Shown in pieces: positions 38,306 to 46,677 of a stretch of DNA of 64,000 nucleotides. The notes under the pieces are model-generated. The model was not told the origin of the DNA. It saw only the letters and a list, made by a program, of their open reading frames with translations, and did no database searches. The stretch spans positions 1-64,000 of the forward strand of contig JAFZSI010000058.1 in the NCBI GenBank assembly GCA_017619445.1. The letters are read 5' to 3'. This DNA is from Prevotella sp. Its GTDB lineage: Bacteria > Bacteroidota > Bacteroidia > Bacteroidales > Bacteroidaceae. Position 1 is the stretch's first letter. Every line of letters starts with the position of its first letter. Both the position numbers and the translations under genes were made by a program.

Positions 38306-40342
38306 ATGAAAAAGATTCTCACTATTATCATCGCCCTGCTGTTCCCCATGATGGGAATGGCGCAGGGCTGGCCCGCAGAGCACAAGGGCGTCATGCTGCA
38401 AGCCTTCTACTGGGACTCGTTCGACGACACCAACTGGACAGTACTGGAGCGGCAGGCCGACGAGCTGGCACAGTATTTCAACCTTGTATGGCTGCCACAA
38501 AGTGGCGACTGCGGAGGCATATCCATGGGCTACGACGACCTTTACTGGTTTCCCGGCCACTACAACAGCTCGTTCGGCACCGAGAGTGAGCTACGCTCGC
38601 TCATCAGCACCTTCAAGGACGCCGGCATCGGCACCATCGCCGACGTAGTGATAAACCACCGCAAGAGCAACAACGGATGGTTCGGTTTTCCCAGTGAGAC
38701 CTACAAGGGCGTCACCTATAGCATGGGACCAGCTGACGTGTGCGGAAACGACGACGGTGGCAAAGCCAAGGCAGAGGCCGACAGACTCGGCGTAACCCTG
38801 GGCAACAACGACACGGGCGAAGGCTGGGACGGTATGCGCGACCTCGACCACAAGAGCGCTAACGTGCAGAAAGTAGTGAAAGCCTACCTCAAGATGCTGC
38901 TCGAAGACCTTGGCTACGCAGGGTTCCGCTACGACATGGTGAAAGGTTACTCGGCCTCGTACACTGGCACCTATAACAGCGACGCAAAACCTCAATACTC
39001 GGTGGGCGAATACTGGGACGGCAACCGCACCTCGGTGCAGAACTGGATAAACAACACCAAGGTGGATGGAGCCATTCAAAGCGCTGCCTTCGACTTCCCA
39101 TTCCGCTACACCGTGCGCGATGCCATCAACAACAACGACTGGACCAAGCTGGGCAATGAGAGCCTGGCTTCTAACACAGCCTCACGCCGATATTCGGTGA
39201 CCTTTGTGGAGAACCACGACACAGAAAAGCGCCAGAACGCCGCACAAGACCCCATCAAGCGCGACACACTGGCCGCCAACGCATTCATGCTCGCCATGCC
39301 GGGAACACCCTGCGTCTTCTTGAAACACTGGATGGACTGCAAGAACGATATCAAGTCAATGATTGACGTGCGCAACGCCGTGGGCATTCACAACCAGAGC
39401 AACTACACTAAGTCAACTTCAGACAGAAACTACTTCGCCATTAGTACAACAGGAACGGAAGGCAGACTGCTCTGCGTGGTGGGAAAACAGGCAGGAACCT
39501 ACACGCCTACCAACCAGAGCTACGTGAAAGTGCTCTCGGGCTACCACTACTGCTACTATATGTCGAAAGACATGGAGACGGCATGGGCCGACCTCGCATC
39601 GGGCGAATACGAGACCGCACAGAAAGTGATGCTCACAGCCGTGAGCACCGACGCCAATGCGAAAATCGTCTATACCACCGATGGCTCGAACCCCACGGCC
39701 AGCAGTAAGTCGGTTGCCAGCGGCGCAACCATCGACCTGCCGCTCGGAACCAACATCACCCTGAAGGCCGGCATTCTTGTGGGCGGAGCTGTGAAGGGCA
39801 TCATCACCCGCGACTATGTGGTTCAAGAGCCCGAGGAGATTATCCCCACCATACCAAGCTTCTGCACACGCACAGAAGACGAGGTGTGCGCATTCTTCGA
39901 GGCTCCCGTCACCTGGACCAACACCATCAAGTGCTGGGCATGGAACAACTCGCCTGCTGAGAACTTCACCAGCGCCACCGGCACATGGCCCGGAGCCGAC
40001 TGCCAACAGATTGGCGTGGCCGACAACGGCAACAAGGTGTGGAAATGGACCTGGGACGGCACACGTCAGCACAAGACCACCGTCAAACAGCCAGGATTCA
40101 TCATCTTCAGCAACAACGGCTCGCCGCAGACAGCAGACCTGACGTTCACCAATGGCGGCTACTACACACGCGATGGTCTCTTCGACGTGGTGGAGGCAAG
40201 CGCCTCGGGCATCGAGAGTGTTCATAGTTCAAAGACCAATGTTCAAAACAACATTTACAACCTGAACGGCCAACGCGTTGAAAGCACAAAGATGTCGAGA
40301 GGCATCTACATCATCAACGGACACAAGGTTGTTGTGAAGTAG
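38306..40342 (+). CDS. Secreted GH13 alpha-amylase with Chb/Hex-C-like and CBM26-like modules
   Basis: 678 residues. After a signal peptide (MKKILTIIIALLFPMMGMAQ) comes a GH13 barrel with VMLQAFYWDSFDDTNW, ADVVINHRK, GFRYDMVKGYS (nucleophile Asp), YSVGEYWDGN (acid/base Glu) and FVENHDTEKRQNA. A module of about 65 residues (KVMLTAVSTDANAKIVYTTD) resembles the chitobiase/hexosaminidase C-terminal repeat. A starch-binding CBM26-like module follows (VCAFFEAPVTWTNTIKCWAW, residues about 530-630), and finally the tail NNIYNLNGQRV...RGIYIINGHKVVVK. It hydrolyses extracellular starch. It resembles the 40597 amylase closely at the N-terminus, suggesting gene duplication. Confidence 0.93.
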   Translation: MKKILTIIIALLFPMMGMAQGWPAEHKGVMLQAFYWDSFDDTNWTVLERQADELAQYFNLVWLPQSGDCGGISMGYDDLYWFPGHYNSSFGTESELRSLISTFKDAGIGTIADVVINHRKSNNGWFGFPSETYKGVTYSMGPADVCGNDDGGKAKAEADRLGVTLGNNDTGEGWDGMRDLDHKSANVQKVVKAYLKMLLEDLGYAGFRYDMVKGYSASYTGTYNSDAKPQYSVGEYWDGNRTSVQNWINNTKVDGAIQSAAFDFPFRYTVRDAINNNDWTKLGNESLASNTASRRYSVTFVENHDTEKRQNAAQDPIKRDTLAANAFMLAMPGTPCVFLKHWMDCKNDIKSMIDVRNAVGIHNQSNYTKSTSDRNYFAISTTGTEGRLLCVVGKQAGTYTPTNQSYVKVLSGYHYCYYMSKDMETAWADLASGEYETAQKVMLTAVSTDANAKIVYTTDGSNPTASSKSVASGATIDLPLGTNITLKAGILVGGAVKGIITRDYVVQEPEEIIPTIPSFCTRTEDEVCAFFEAPVTWTNTIKCWAWNNSPAENFTSATGTWPGADCQQIGVADNGNKVWKWTWDGTRQHKTTVKQPGFIIFSNNGSPQTADLTFTNGGYYTRDGLFDVVEASASGIESVHSSKTNVQNNIYNLNGQRVESTKMSRGIYIINGHKVVVK

Positions 40343-40369
40343 TTTATTGAATAAAAGAGTAAAGCGGAA

Positions 40370-40537
40370 ATGAACAGAAAAGAATACAAAAGTCCTGCCA
40401 TCAAAATACTGGTAATGGCAGACAAACTGATGGATGTCATTGAGCAAAGCCTCACTGAAGAAACGCCCGTCATTGACGACGGCGAGACAATACTCGACGC
40501 AAAACCACTGCCTACCTACAGCGTGTGGGATAATTGA
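40370..40537 (+). CDS. Small protein of 55 residues, KxYxxPxIxI type
   Basis: Starts MNRKEYKSPAIKILVMADKL and ends PLPTYSVWDN. The pattern of a basic Tyr/Pro N-terminus, a hydrophobic stretch and a short acidic or WDD-like end is common among uncharacterised small Bacteroidales proteins. It begins 27 bases after the amylase stop on the same strand, with AAAGCGGAA just before the ATG, and ends before repeats preceding the next amylase. No function is recognised. It is too long and well composed to be dismissed, but coding status needs expression or conservation data. Confidence 0.55.
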   Translation: MNRKEYKSPAIKILVMADKLMDVIEQSLTEETPVIDDGETILDAKPLPTYSVWDN

Positions 40538-40596
40538 GAATTGACAATTGACAATTGAGAATTGAGAATTGACAACTAAGAGTTAACAATCGAAAA

Positions 40597-43209
40597 ATGA
40601 AGAAACTTTCAATAATCATAGCCGCACTGCTGTTCCCCATCATGGGAATGGCTCAATGCTGGCCAGAAAACTACGGCGGTGTGATGCTGCAGGGATTCTG
40701 GTGGGATTCGTTCGACGCGACCAAATGGACCGTGCTTGAAGAACAGGCCGACGAACTCTCTCAGTATTTCGACCTCATCTGGGTACCAAACAGCGGACAG
40801 ACCAAGGAGGACAAGTGGAACTCACCCGGCAACTGGGGATATGAGAACATGGGCTACAGTCCTGTGTATTGGCTCAAGCACAACACCTGCTTCGGAACGG
40901 AAGAGGAGCTGCGCTCCATGATTAACACCTACAAGGAGAAAGGTGTCGGCATCATTGAGGACGTGGTGGTGAACCACAAAAACGGTCTTACCAACTGGGC
41001 CGACTTCCCCAACGAGTCCAGAACTACCAGCACAGGCACATACACCATCAACTGGAGTCAGGACATGACCAACCTGTGGGGAATCTGCAAGAACGACGAG
41101 ATTTTCACCTCGGGCAGTCCTCTGGGCTATCACGACGGCACTCAGTACTGGTACAACAGCAGTGCCCACGACGACGAGCGCGACAACTTCGACGGCTGCC
41201 GCGACTTGGATCATGTGGATAGCCGTGTGCAGGCCAACATCAAGACCTACCTCGATTTCCTTATCAAAGACTTGGGCTATGTTGGTTTCCGCTACGACAT
41301 GGTGAAAGGCTTTGCCGGCTACTATGTGGGTCTTTACAACACTTCGGCTAAGCCTCAGTTCTCGGTCGGTGAATATTGGGATGACTACAACAGCACCACC
41401 GCATGGATAGGTAACACTACGGAATACAGCAACGGTGCGGGGCAGTCAGCTGCCTTCGACTTCCCGCTGAAGTTCATCTTCAACGATGTGTTCAACAACA
41501 GCAGCTGGTCAAGCTTCGTCTATTCCGGCATGGCTGGTGCCGACGACTACAAGCGTTGGTCAGTGACCTTTGTTGACAACCACGACACCTATCGCGACAA
41601 TAGCAAGCTCTCGAGCAACGTGCTGGCCGCCAACGCTTTCATCCTGGCCATGCCCGGCACTCCCTGCATCTTCCTGCGCCACTGGTATGACTACAAGCCG
41701 CAGCTCAAGAAAATGATACTGGCGCGCAAGGCTGCCGGCATCACCAACACGAGCGAGGTGAAGAGCCATTACTATCAAGACGGTGGCTATGTGACCATCG
41801 TACAGGGCACCAACGGAAAGGTGCTCGTCACCAGCGGCTTTCCTCAGAATGTTGACTTGACTGGCTACAAATGCGTGGTGAGCGGCGATGAGACGAATCC
41901 CAATTTCGCATATTATGTGAGCGACAATGTTACCGTGGATGAGCCAGACGAGGTGTTGCCTGAGAACATCACTATCTACGTGCGCACCTCCGACAGCAAC
42001 ACCCACCTCTATGCCTGGGACAAGAATGGCAACAATTTCGGCGCCTGGCCCGGCGAGGCAGTCAGCTCATTCGACACGAAGATCATTGACGGCCAAGAGT
42101 GGTACTACCGCACTTATGATGTTGGCAAACTCAACGTCATTTTGAACAACGGCAATGGCACTCAGACGGGCGACATCACAAGTCTCACCGCCGATCACTT
42201 CTTTGAGTACAGTGGCGGAACCACAGCCACAGACGTTACCTCAGCCCATGTGTATCAGTCTGACATGACCGTGGAGGAAGGTAAGGTGTATGCCTACTTC
42301 GAGCGGCCCGCAGGCTGGGGCAGCGACATCAAAGTGTGGGCTTGGAACAACACAGAGAACTTCACCGGCGGCAACTGGCCTGGCCAGAGTGCTACGCTCG
42401 TGGGCACCGCCACCAATGGCAACGAGATTTGGAAATGGGTATGCGGCAACGACAATGCCACGCCAACAGCCATCATCTTCAATTGCAACAACGGAACCAA
42501 CCAGACCTCAGACCTTCCCTTCACCAACGGTGGCTATTACACCGTTGACGGTCTGCTGACCACCGCCGAGGCCAACGCACAGAAGGCAGAGGTGTTCAAC
42601 CGCGAGTTCACAGCCGACGTGCGCAGCACCGTATGCCTGCCCTTCAGCCTCAGCTCCACTGACATGCAGCAGCTGAAAGGCACTGCCTACGAGCTAACCG
42701 ACTACGAGGACGGCTATCTGCGCTTCACCTCGGTGGAAAGCATTGAAGCCTTCAAGCCCTACCTGCTCGTGGCCCGCGAAAGCGGAAAGATTCTGGCACC
42801 ATTCTCCTCCAAGGTCGTTGAAGAGGGCTACGGCGATGCTGTTGATGCTGGTCCCAACCATGAGATTTCGTTCATCGGCACTACCGAGGCCATGACGCTC
42901 ATTTCCGACAACATGACCACCTACTACGGCTACAGCAACAACCAGTTTGTGAAGGCTGGCGACACCAACGGTGTAAAGATTTTGCCCTATCGCGCCTACT
43001 TTGCCACCGACGCCGCATCGGATGCCAAGCTCAACGGCACTCTGTTCGACGACGAGCCCATGCCCACGTCCATCCAGATTGTGGAAACACAAAACTCAAA
43101 GTCCAACGTTCAAGCGGACATCTACAACCTAAACGGACAGCGCATCAGCAGCAACCGTCCGTCAAAGGGCATTTACATCTTCAATGGACACAAGGTTGTG
43201 GTGAAGTAA
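40597..43209 (+). CDS. Secreted multidomain GH13 alpha-amylase with two starch-binding modules
   Basis: 870 residues. Signal peptide MKKLSIIIAALLFPIMGMAQ, then a GH13 barrel with EDVVVNHKNG, GFRYDMVKGFAGYY (nucleophile Asp), FSVGEYWDDYN (acid/base Glu) and FVDNHDTYRDN. Two CBM25/26-like modules follow: ITIYVRTSDSNTHLYAWDKN (about 455-540) and VYAYFERPAGWGSDIKVWAW (about 560-655). A further beta domain (FNREFTADVRSTVCLPFSLS to KLNGTLF, about 665-815) resembles uncharacterised domains of Prevotella surface proteins. The tail is DIYNLNGQRI...KGIYIFNGHKVVVK. A terminator lies about 30 bases after the stop. Role: surface starch degradation feeding SusCD. Confidence 0.93.
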   Translation: MKKLSIIIAALLFPIMGMAQCWPENYGGVMLQGFWWDSFDATKWTVLEEQADELSQYFDLIWVPNSGQTKEDKWNSPGNWGYENMGYSPVYWLKHNTCFGTEEELRSMINTYKEKGVGIIEDVVVNHKNGLTNWADFPNESRTTSTGTYTINWSQDMTNLWGICKNDEIFTSGSPLGYHDGTQYWYNSSAHDDERDNFDGCRDLDHVDSRVQANIKTYLDFLIKDLGYVGFRYDMVKGFAGYYVGLYNTSAKPQFSVGEYWDDYNSTTAWIGNTTEYSNGAGQSAAFDFPLKFIFNDVFNNSSWSSFVYSGMAGADDYKRWSVTFVDNHDTYRDNSKLSSNVLAANAFILAMPGTPCIFLRHWYDYKPQLKKMILARKAAGITNTSEVKSHYYQDGGYVTIVQGTNGKVLVTSGFPQNVDLTGYKCVVSGDETNPNFAYYVSDNVTVDEPDEVLPENITIYVRTSDSNTHLYAWDKNGNNFGAWPGEAVSSFDTKIIDGQEWYYRTYDVGKLNVILNNGNGTQTGDITSLTADHFFEYSGGTTATDVTSAHVYQSDMTVEEGKVYAYFERPAGWGSDIKVWAWNNTENFTGGNWPGQSATLVGTATNGNEIWKWVCGNDNATPTAIIFNCNNGTNQTSDLPFTNGGYYTVDGLLTTAEANAQKAEVFNREFTADVRSTVCLPFSLSSTDMQQLKGTAYELTDYEDGYLRFTSVESIEAFKPYLLVARESGKILAPFSSKVVEEGYGDAVDAGPNHEISFIGTTEAMTLISDNMTTYYGYSNNQFVKAGDTNGVKILPYRAYFATDAASDAKLNGTLFDDEPMPTSIQIVETQNSKSNVQADIYNLNGQRISSNRPSKGIYIFNGHKVVVK

Positions 43210-43240
43210 GTGACAGGTGTAAATCTATCAAAAAAGCAAA

Positions 43241-43280
43241 AGTTGCGGGTGCGGAGTTCGTCTGCATCCGCAACTTTTTT
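43241..43280 (+). terminator. Rho-independent terminator after the second amylase
   Basis: AGTTGCGGGTGC (43241-43252) pairs with GCATCCGCAACT (43264-43275, one G-T pair), followed by TTTTTTCTTTTTT. Confidence 0.85.
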
Positions 43281-43289
43281 CTTTTTTCC

Positions 43290-43320
43290 TTGGCCGTCTC
43301 AAATAATTGGTGTATTTTTG
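43290..43320 (+). promoter_or_regulatory. Promoter of the GH53 gene
   Basis: TTGG at 43290-43293, 19 bases, then TATTTTTG at 43313-43320. This fits the Bacteroidetes TTTG-N19-TAnnTTTG pattern and lies about 33 bases before ATG 43354. Confidence 0.65.
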
Positions 43321-43353
43321 CACAAAAACCATAGAAAGCTCAAAGTTCACAAT

Positions 43354-44673
43354 ATGAGAAATAATCTTTTTGCAGCGGCAGTAGCCCTTCTTATTTCGGT
43401 CTGTCTCACGGTTTCCATTAACCCGTGCACAGCCCAGAAATATGTTGGCGGAGACATCTCGCTGCTGCCCAAATACGAAGAACATGGTGCAAAATACCTT
43501 GACAGCAACGGTCAGGCCATCACAGGCGGCATGATTAATTATTTCAAGCAGCAAGGGTGGAATGCCATGCGTGTGCGCCTCTTCGTTGACCCCTCGAAAG
43601 CTCCCCAAGCCCACAAGGGTGAGGGCGTTTGCCAAGACCTGGCGTTCGTAAGAGAACTGGGCCAGCAGATAAAGGCCGCGGGCCTTGCCTTCATGCTCGA
43701 CCTGCACTACAGCGACACCTGGACCGACCCCGGCAAGCACAGCACTCCCTCCGACTGGGCCAGCAACGACCCCGACGAGCTGGCCTCGATGCTTTCCGAC
43801 TACACACGCCACATCCTGAACGAACTGAACGAGGCTGGCGCCACACCCGACTTCGTGCAGCCCGGCAACGAAATCACCTACGGCATGCTGTGGCCCACAG
43901 GCCACGTGTGGCCCGGTGGCGGAGGACAGGACGGCGGCACGTGGGAGAACTTCGCCAAGTATCTGAAAGCCGGCATCAAAGCCATCCGGGAAATGTGTCC
44001 CGAGGCGAAGATAGTCATTCAGACCGAAATGAGCAAGGCGCAAAATGTGACAAACTTCTACAAGACGCTGGCAGATTATACCGACGATTACGACGTGATA
44101 GGCCTTTCTTACTATCCCCACTACCACGGAACGCTCGCCACTCTGAAGGGTGTGCTCAACTCGCTCTCAAATACTTATCCCGATAAGAAAATACAAATCG
44201 TGGAAACCGGCTACTACCACAAATGGTATCCCGACGACGCATCCTACAAAATCAGCTCCTTCCCCAACTGGCCCGCCACCAACGCAGGACAATTGCAGTT
44301 TACCAAAGACCTCATAGAAACACTCAACACCTACGACAATGTTGACGGACTCTACTGGTGGTTCCCCGAGGCCAACGAATACGGACTGAACTGGAGCACA
44401 CAACGCGTGACAGACAACTGGTACAACGCCTCGCTTTTCGACAACGAGAACGGACGCGCAATGCCCGCCCTCTACGAACTGAGGAATTTCCTCACCGAGG
44501 AACAGTTGGGAATTGACCTAAGAGGAGAGACGAAAGATGAGAGAGGAGAGAAGCAGAGTTCCCTCTACAACCTGAACGGACAGCGCATCATCTCCTCCCC
44601 TTCGGGGAGGCTGGGTGGGGTTCTTCCCAAGGGTATCTACGTGACAGGCAACAAAAAAGTGATTCTGAAATAA
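43354..44673 (+). CDS. GH53 arabinogalactan endo-beta-1,4-galactanase with short C-terminal tail
   Basis: A secreted galactanase of 439 residues, acting on beta-1,4-galactan such as type I arabinogalactan. GH53 motifs: YVGGDISLLPKYEEHGAKYL, NAMRVRLFVDP, MLDLHYSDTWTDPGKHSTP, acid/base Glu in QPGNEITYGMLWP, nucleophile Glu in IQIVETGYYHKWYP, and GLYWWFPEANEYG. Signal peptide MRNNLFAAAVALLISVCLTV. ATG 43354 fits the promoter, and the longer frame from 43210 runs through the terminator. The C-terminus (about 389-439) contains repeat-derived GETKDERGEK and SSPSGRLGGV around YNLNGQRI and LPKGIYVTGNKKVILK. Its presence beside starch genes is unexpected and suggests a separate unit. Confidence 0.93.
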   Translation: MRNNLFAAAVALLISVCLTVSINPCTAQKYVGGDISLLPKYEEHGAKYLDSNGQAITGGMINYFKQQGWNAMRVRLFVDPSKAPQAHKGEGVCQDLAFVRELGQQIKAAGLAFMLDLHYSDTWTDPGKHSTPSDWASNDPDELASMLSDYTRHILNELNEAGATPDFVQPGNEITYGMLWPTGHVWPGGGGQDGGTWENFAKYLKAGIKAIREMCPEAKIVIQTEMSKAQNVTNFYKTLADYTDDYDVIGLSYYPHYHGTLATLKGVLNSLSNTYPDKKIQIVETGYYHKWYPDDASYKISSFPNWPATNAGQLQFTKDLIETLNTYDNVDGLYWWFPEANEYGLNWSTQRVTDNWYNASLFDNENGRAMPALYELRNFLTEEQLGIDLRGETKDERGEKQSSLYNLNGQRIISSPSGRLGGVLPKGIYVTGNKKVILK

Positions 44674-44800
44674 ACAACCGCGCTAACTTTAAATCAATAC
44701 TTACTGAAAACACACCGGCGGACTACGCACGCAGACTGAACACAGCTGCCGCGAAGCCCGCCATCTTTTTCACCCGTAGTTCATGGACAATCAACCGCCA

Positions 44801-44860
44801 ATTGCACGGACAGCACATCATCTCATCCCCTTCGGTGAAGCTGGGAAGGGTTCTTCCCCT
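44801..44860 (+). pseudogene. Degenerate copy of the GH53 C-terminal tail coding sequence
   Basis: Aligns without gaps to 44571-44630 (offset 230), with 49 of 60 bases identical by my count, including CATCATCTC(C/A)TCCCCTTCGG and GGTTCTTCCCC. It is outside any recognisable ORF. Confidence 0.7.
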
Positions 44861-44940
44861 TATAAAGAGATATGAACGCAAAGCACAACGTTGTCTCACC
44901 CATGTCTAGCTTTATGAACATAAAGTGCCACTCTGCACAT

Positions 44941-44958
44941 AAATTTTCTAGAAAATTC
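44941..44958. repeat. TCTAGA palindrome, copy 7
   Basis: AAATTTTCTAGAAAATTC followed by AACCGTAAACCATAGGTTTG. Confidence 0.8.
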
Positions 44959-45014
44959 AACCGTAAACCATAGGTTTGTTTTCACCAAGCATAGAACCAC
45001 AAATGCAAAGTGCT

Positions 45015-45054
45015 GCTTTACGTTCAAATTCTCTAGAAAATTTGAACGCAAAGC
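45015..45054. repeat. TCTAGA palindrome, copy 8 (40-base form)
   Basis: GCTTTACGTTCAAATTCTCT and its near-exact reverse complement on the right. Only 2 of 20 positions per arm differ. TCTAGA at 45032-45037. Confidence 0.88.
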
Positions 45055-45178
45055 ATAACGTTGTTCACACTATCCTGAATTGGGGAAGCATAAAGTGCCG
45101 CTCTCTCCCCTCTGGAGAGGCAGACGGGGCGGCGGGTTCCGAAATGTGGAAATCGCCGGGGCAGTCGCGGGCGTGTGG

Positions 45179-46525
45179 TTACGGCTGCAGGCGCAGCTCG
45201 CGCTGCCGATAGAAGTCGAGGAGTGCGCGCTGGAAGACATATTCGTAATAGGCGCGCAGCATGTCGCTCTGAGCGGTGAGCAGCGTGTTCTTCGATTCGT
45301 TGAACTCGGTGATGTTGGCCTTGCCGTACTCATATTTTGCCGACATAAGGCGGAACGCCTCCTCGCTGCTGCGGAGTGCCTGCTGGCTGCTGTTGAGTTT
45401 CTCCTGAGCATTGACAGCGGTGTAGTATGCCTGCTGTATTTCCTTGTAGAGCTGTTTCTTTGTGTTTTCGAGCTGCAGCTGCTGGTTTTTCATGTTGAGC
45501 TCGGCGGTGCGTATGCTGTTGCGGGTCTCAAAGCGGTTGAAGATGGGCACATTGAGGCTGAGGCCGATGTACTGGCTGAAATTGTTTTTCAGTTGCTTAA
45601 AGAAACCGTCAGACTGGAAGCCGCTGGTGTTGTAGTAGTTTGAGCCCAGTCCGGCCTGGAATGTGAGCGAGGGCCATAGGGCGGCGCGGGCAATATCAAT
45701 GCTCTTGCCGAAGCCGCGCAGGCGCAGTTGCTCGGCCTGCACTTCGGGGCGCGTGGCCACTGCCTCGGCAAAGATGGCGTCGGGTGATGGTAGTTGGGTG
45801 TTGGTCGTTGGGTCGTTTGGTCGTTTGGTCGTTTGGCCGGGCTCCTCGATGTCAAATCCGTCGGGCGTTGGCAGTTCAAGCAGCTGGGTGAGGTCGAGGA
45901 GGGCGAGCCGCAGGTCGTTGTCGGCCTGTGTGGCGGTAAGGCGGCTTTTGGCGAGCGAGGCTTCCTGCTGAGCCACCTCTGTTCCACTGGCTTTGCCGTT
46001 GCGCATCATTTCCTTGAGGCGGAACACCTGCATGGAGTCAATGTCAATCTGCCGCTGTGCCACGCCACACAGTTCCTTGTCGTAGAGAATCTGCACGTAG
46101 GCCTTTGCCACCTGTGTGCGTATGTCGTTTTTGGCGCGTTCCAGGTCGGCGGTGGCGGCCTCGAGGTTCAGCCGGTTGAGTTCAAGGGTGCGCGGAATGC
46201 GGAAGCCGGTGAAAAGCGGCACGCTGGTTCCCAGGCTGAACGAGGTTGAGTTGGTATTGGTGTTTGTATAGGTGTTCTGTGCGGTCAGTCCGCGGCCGAA
46301 CGAGAAATTCTCGCTGGCCGACGCGCTGAGGTCGGGCAGGCGGCTGTGTCGTGCGTTATCGACATCTATCTCACGCTGCTGACGGCTGATATCCTGCTGT
46401 TTGATTTGCAGGTTGTGCTCCACGGCATAGTCAATGCACTGGCGCAGGGTCCATTTCTGCTGCGCCGATGCTGTCAGGGCTGACAGCGAAACAGCAGCAA
46501 CTATTATGCAGATTCTTTTATTCAT
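45179..46525 (-). CDS. TolC-family outer-membrane efflux protein
   Basis: A 448-residue outer-membrane channel with a signal peptide (MNKRICIIVAAVSLSALTASAQ) and two helical-hairpin repeats (WTLRQCIDYAVEHNLQIKQQDI near the start; PSLTFQAGLGSNYYNTSGFQ mid-protein; long coiled-coil stretches ELNMKNQQLQLENTKKQLYK). It works with the upstream HlyD adaptor and FtsX permeases. About 20 residues near 227-247 (TTKRPNDPTTNTQLP) are encoded by TCGTTTGG repeats and a CAACTACC-type tract. They look like an in-frame insertion between the repeats of the fold. Last gene of the minus-strand export operon. Confidence 0.92.
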   Translation of the reverse strand: MNKRICIIVAAVSLSALTASAQQKWTLRQCIDYAVEHNLQIKQQDISRQQREIDVDNARHSRLPDLSASASENFSFGRGLTAQNTYTNTNTNSTSFSLGTSVPLFTGFRIPRTLELNRLNLEAATADLERAKNDIRTQVAKAYVQILYDKELCGVAQRQIDIDSMQVFRLKEMMRNGKASGTEVAQQEASLAKSRLTATQADNDLRLALLDLTQLLELPTPDGFDIEEPGQTTKRPNDPTTNTQLPSPDAIFAEAVATRPEVQAEQLRLRGFGKSIDIARAALWPSLTFQAGLGSNYYNTSGFQSDGFFKQLKNNFSQYIGLSLNVPIFNRFETRNSIRTAELNMKNQQLQLENTKKQLYKEIQQAYYTAVNAQEKLNSSQQALRSSEEAFRLMSAKYEYGKANITEFNESKNTLLTAQSDMLRAYYEYVFQRALLDFYRQRELRLQP

Positions 46526-46595
46526 TGGGCTTGATGAATTTACAATTTGACAATTTACGATTTACAATTTATTTGTTAATTGTGTTATTTGACAA

Positions 46596-46660
46596 TTTTT
46601 TTCGCGGAGCTCAAGGAACTCCAATTCTCCCTCCCTTTGGGAGGGCTGGGGTGAGTTCCA
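46596..46660. repeat. CTTGAGC motif joined to a GGGAGGG hairpin element
   Basis: On the minus strand: ACTCACCCCAGCCCTCCC-AAA-GGGAGGG, then AGAATTGGA, then GTTCCTTGAGCTCCGCGAAA. It shows two of the window's repeat families adjacent in the tolC-hlyD gap. Confidence 0.75.
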
Positions 46661-46677
46661 CTTACAATTGTCTATTA

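Larger units (their letters stand above)
44674..45178. repeat. Non-coding region with repeat debris between GH53 and tolC genes
   Basis: No gene seen. It holds a degenerate copy of the GH53 3' end (44801-44860) and TCTAGA palindromes 7 and 8. There are also several AAAGTGCC(G/A)CTCT pieces and a CCCCTCTGGAGAGGCAGACGG stretch resembling a decayed hairpin element. Confidence 0.75.

Noticed and set aside
43210..43353. Extended N-terminus of the GH53 gene from 43210
   Set aside because: The segment runs through the terminator of the preceding gene and the promoter; ATG 43354 gives a proper signal peptide.
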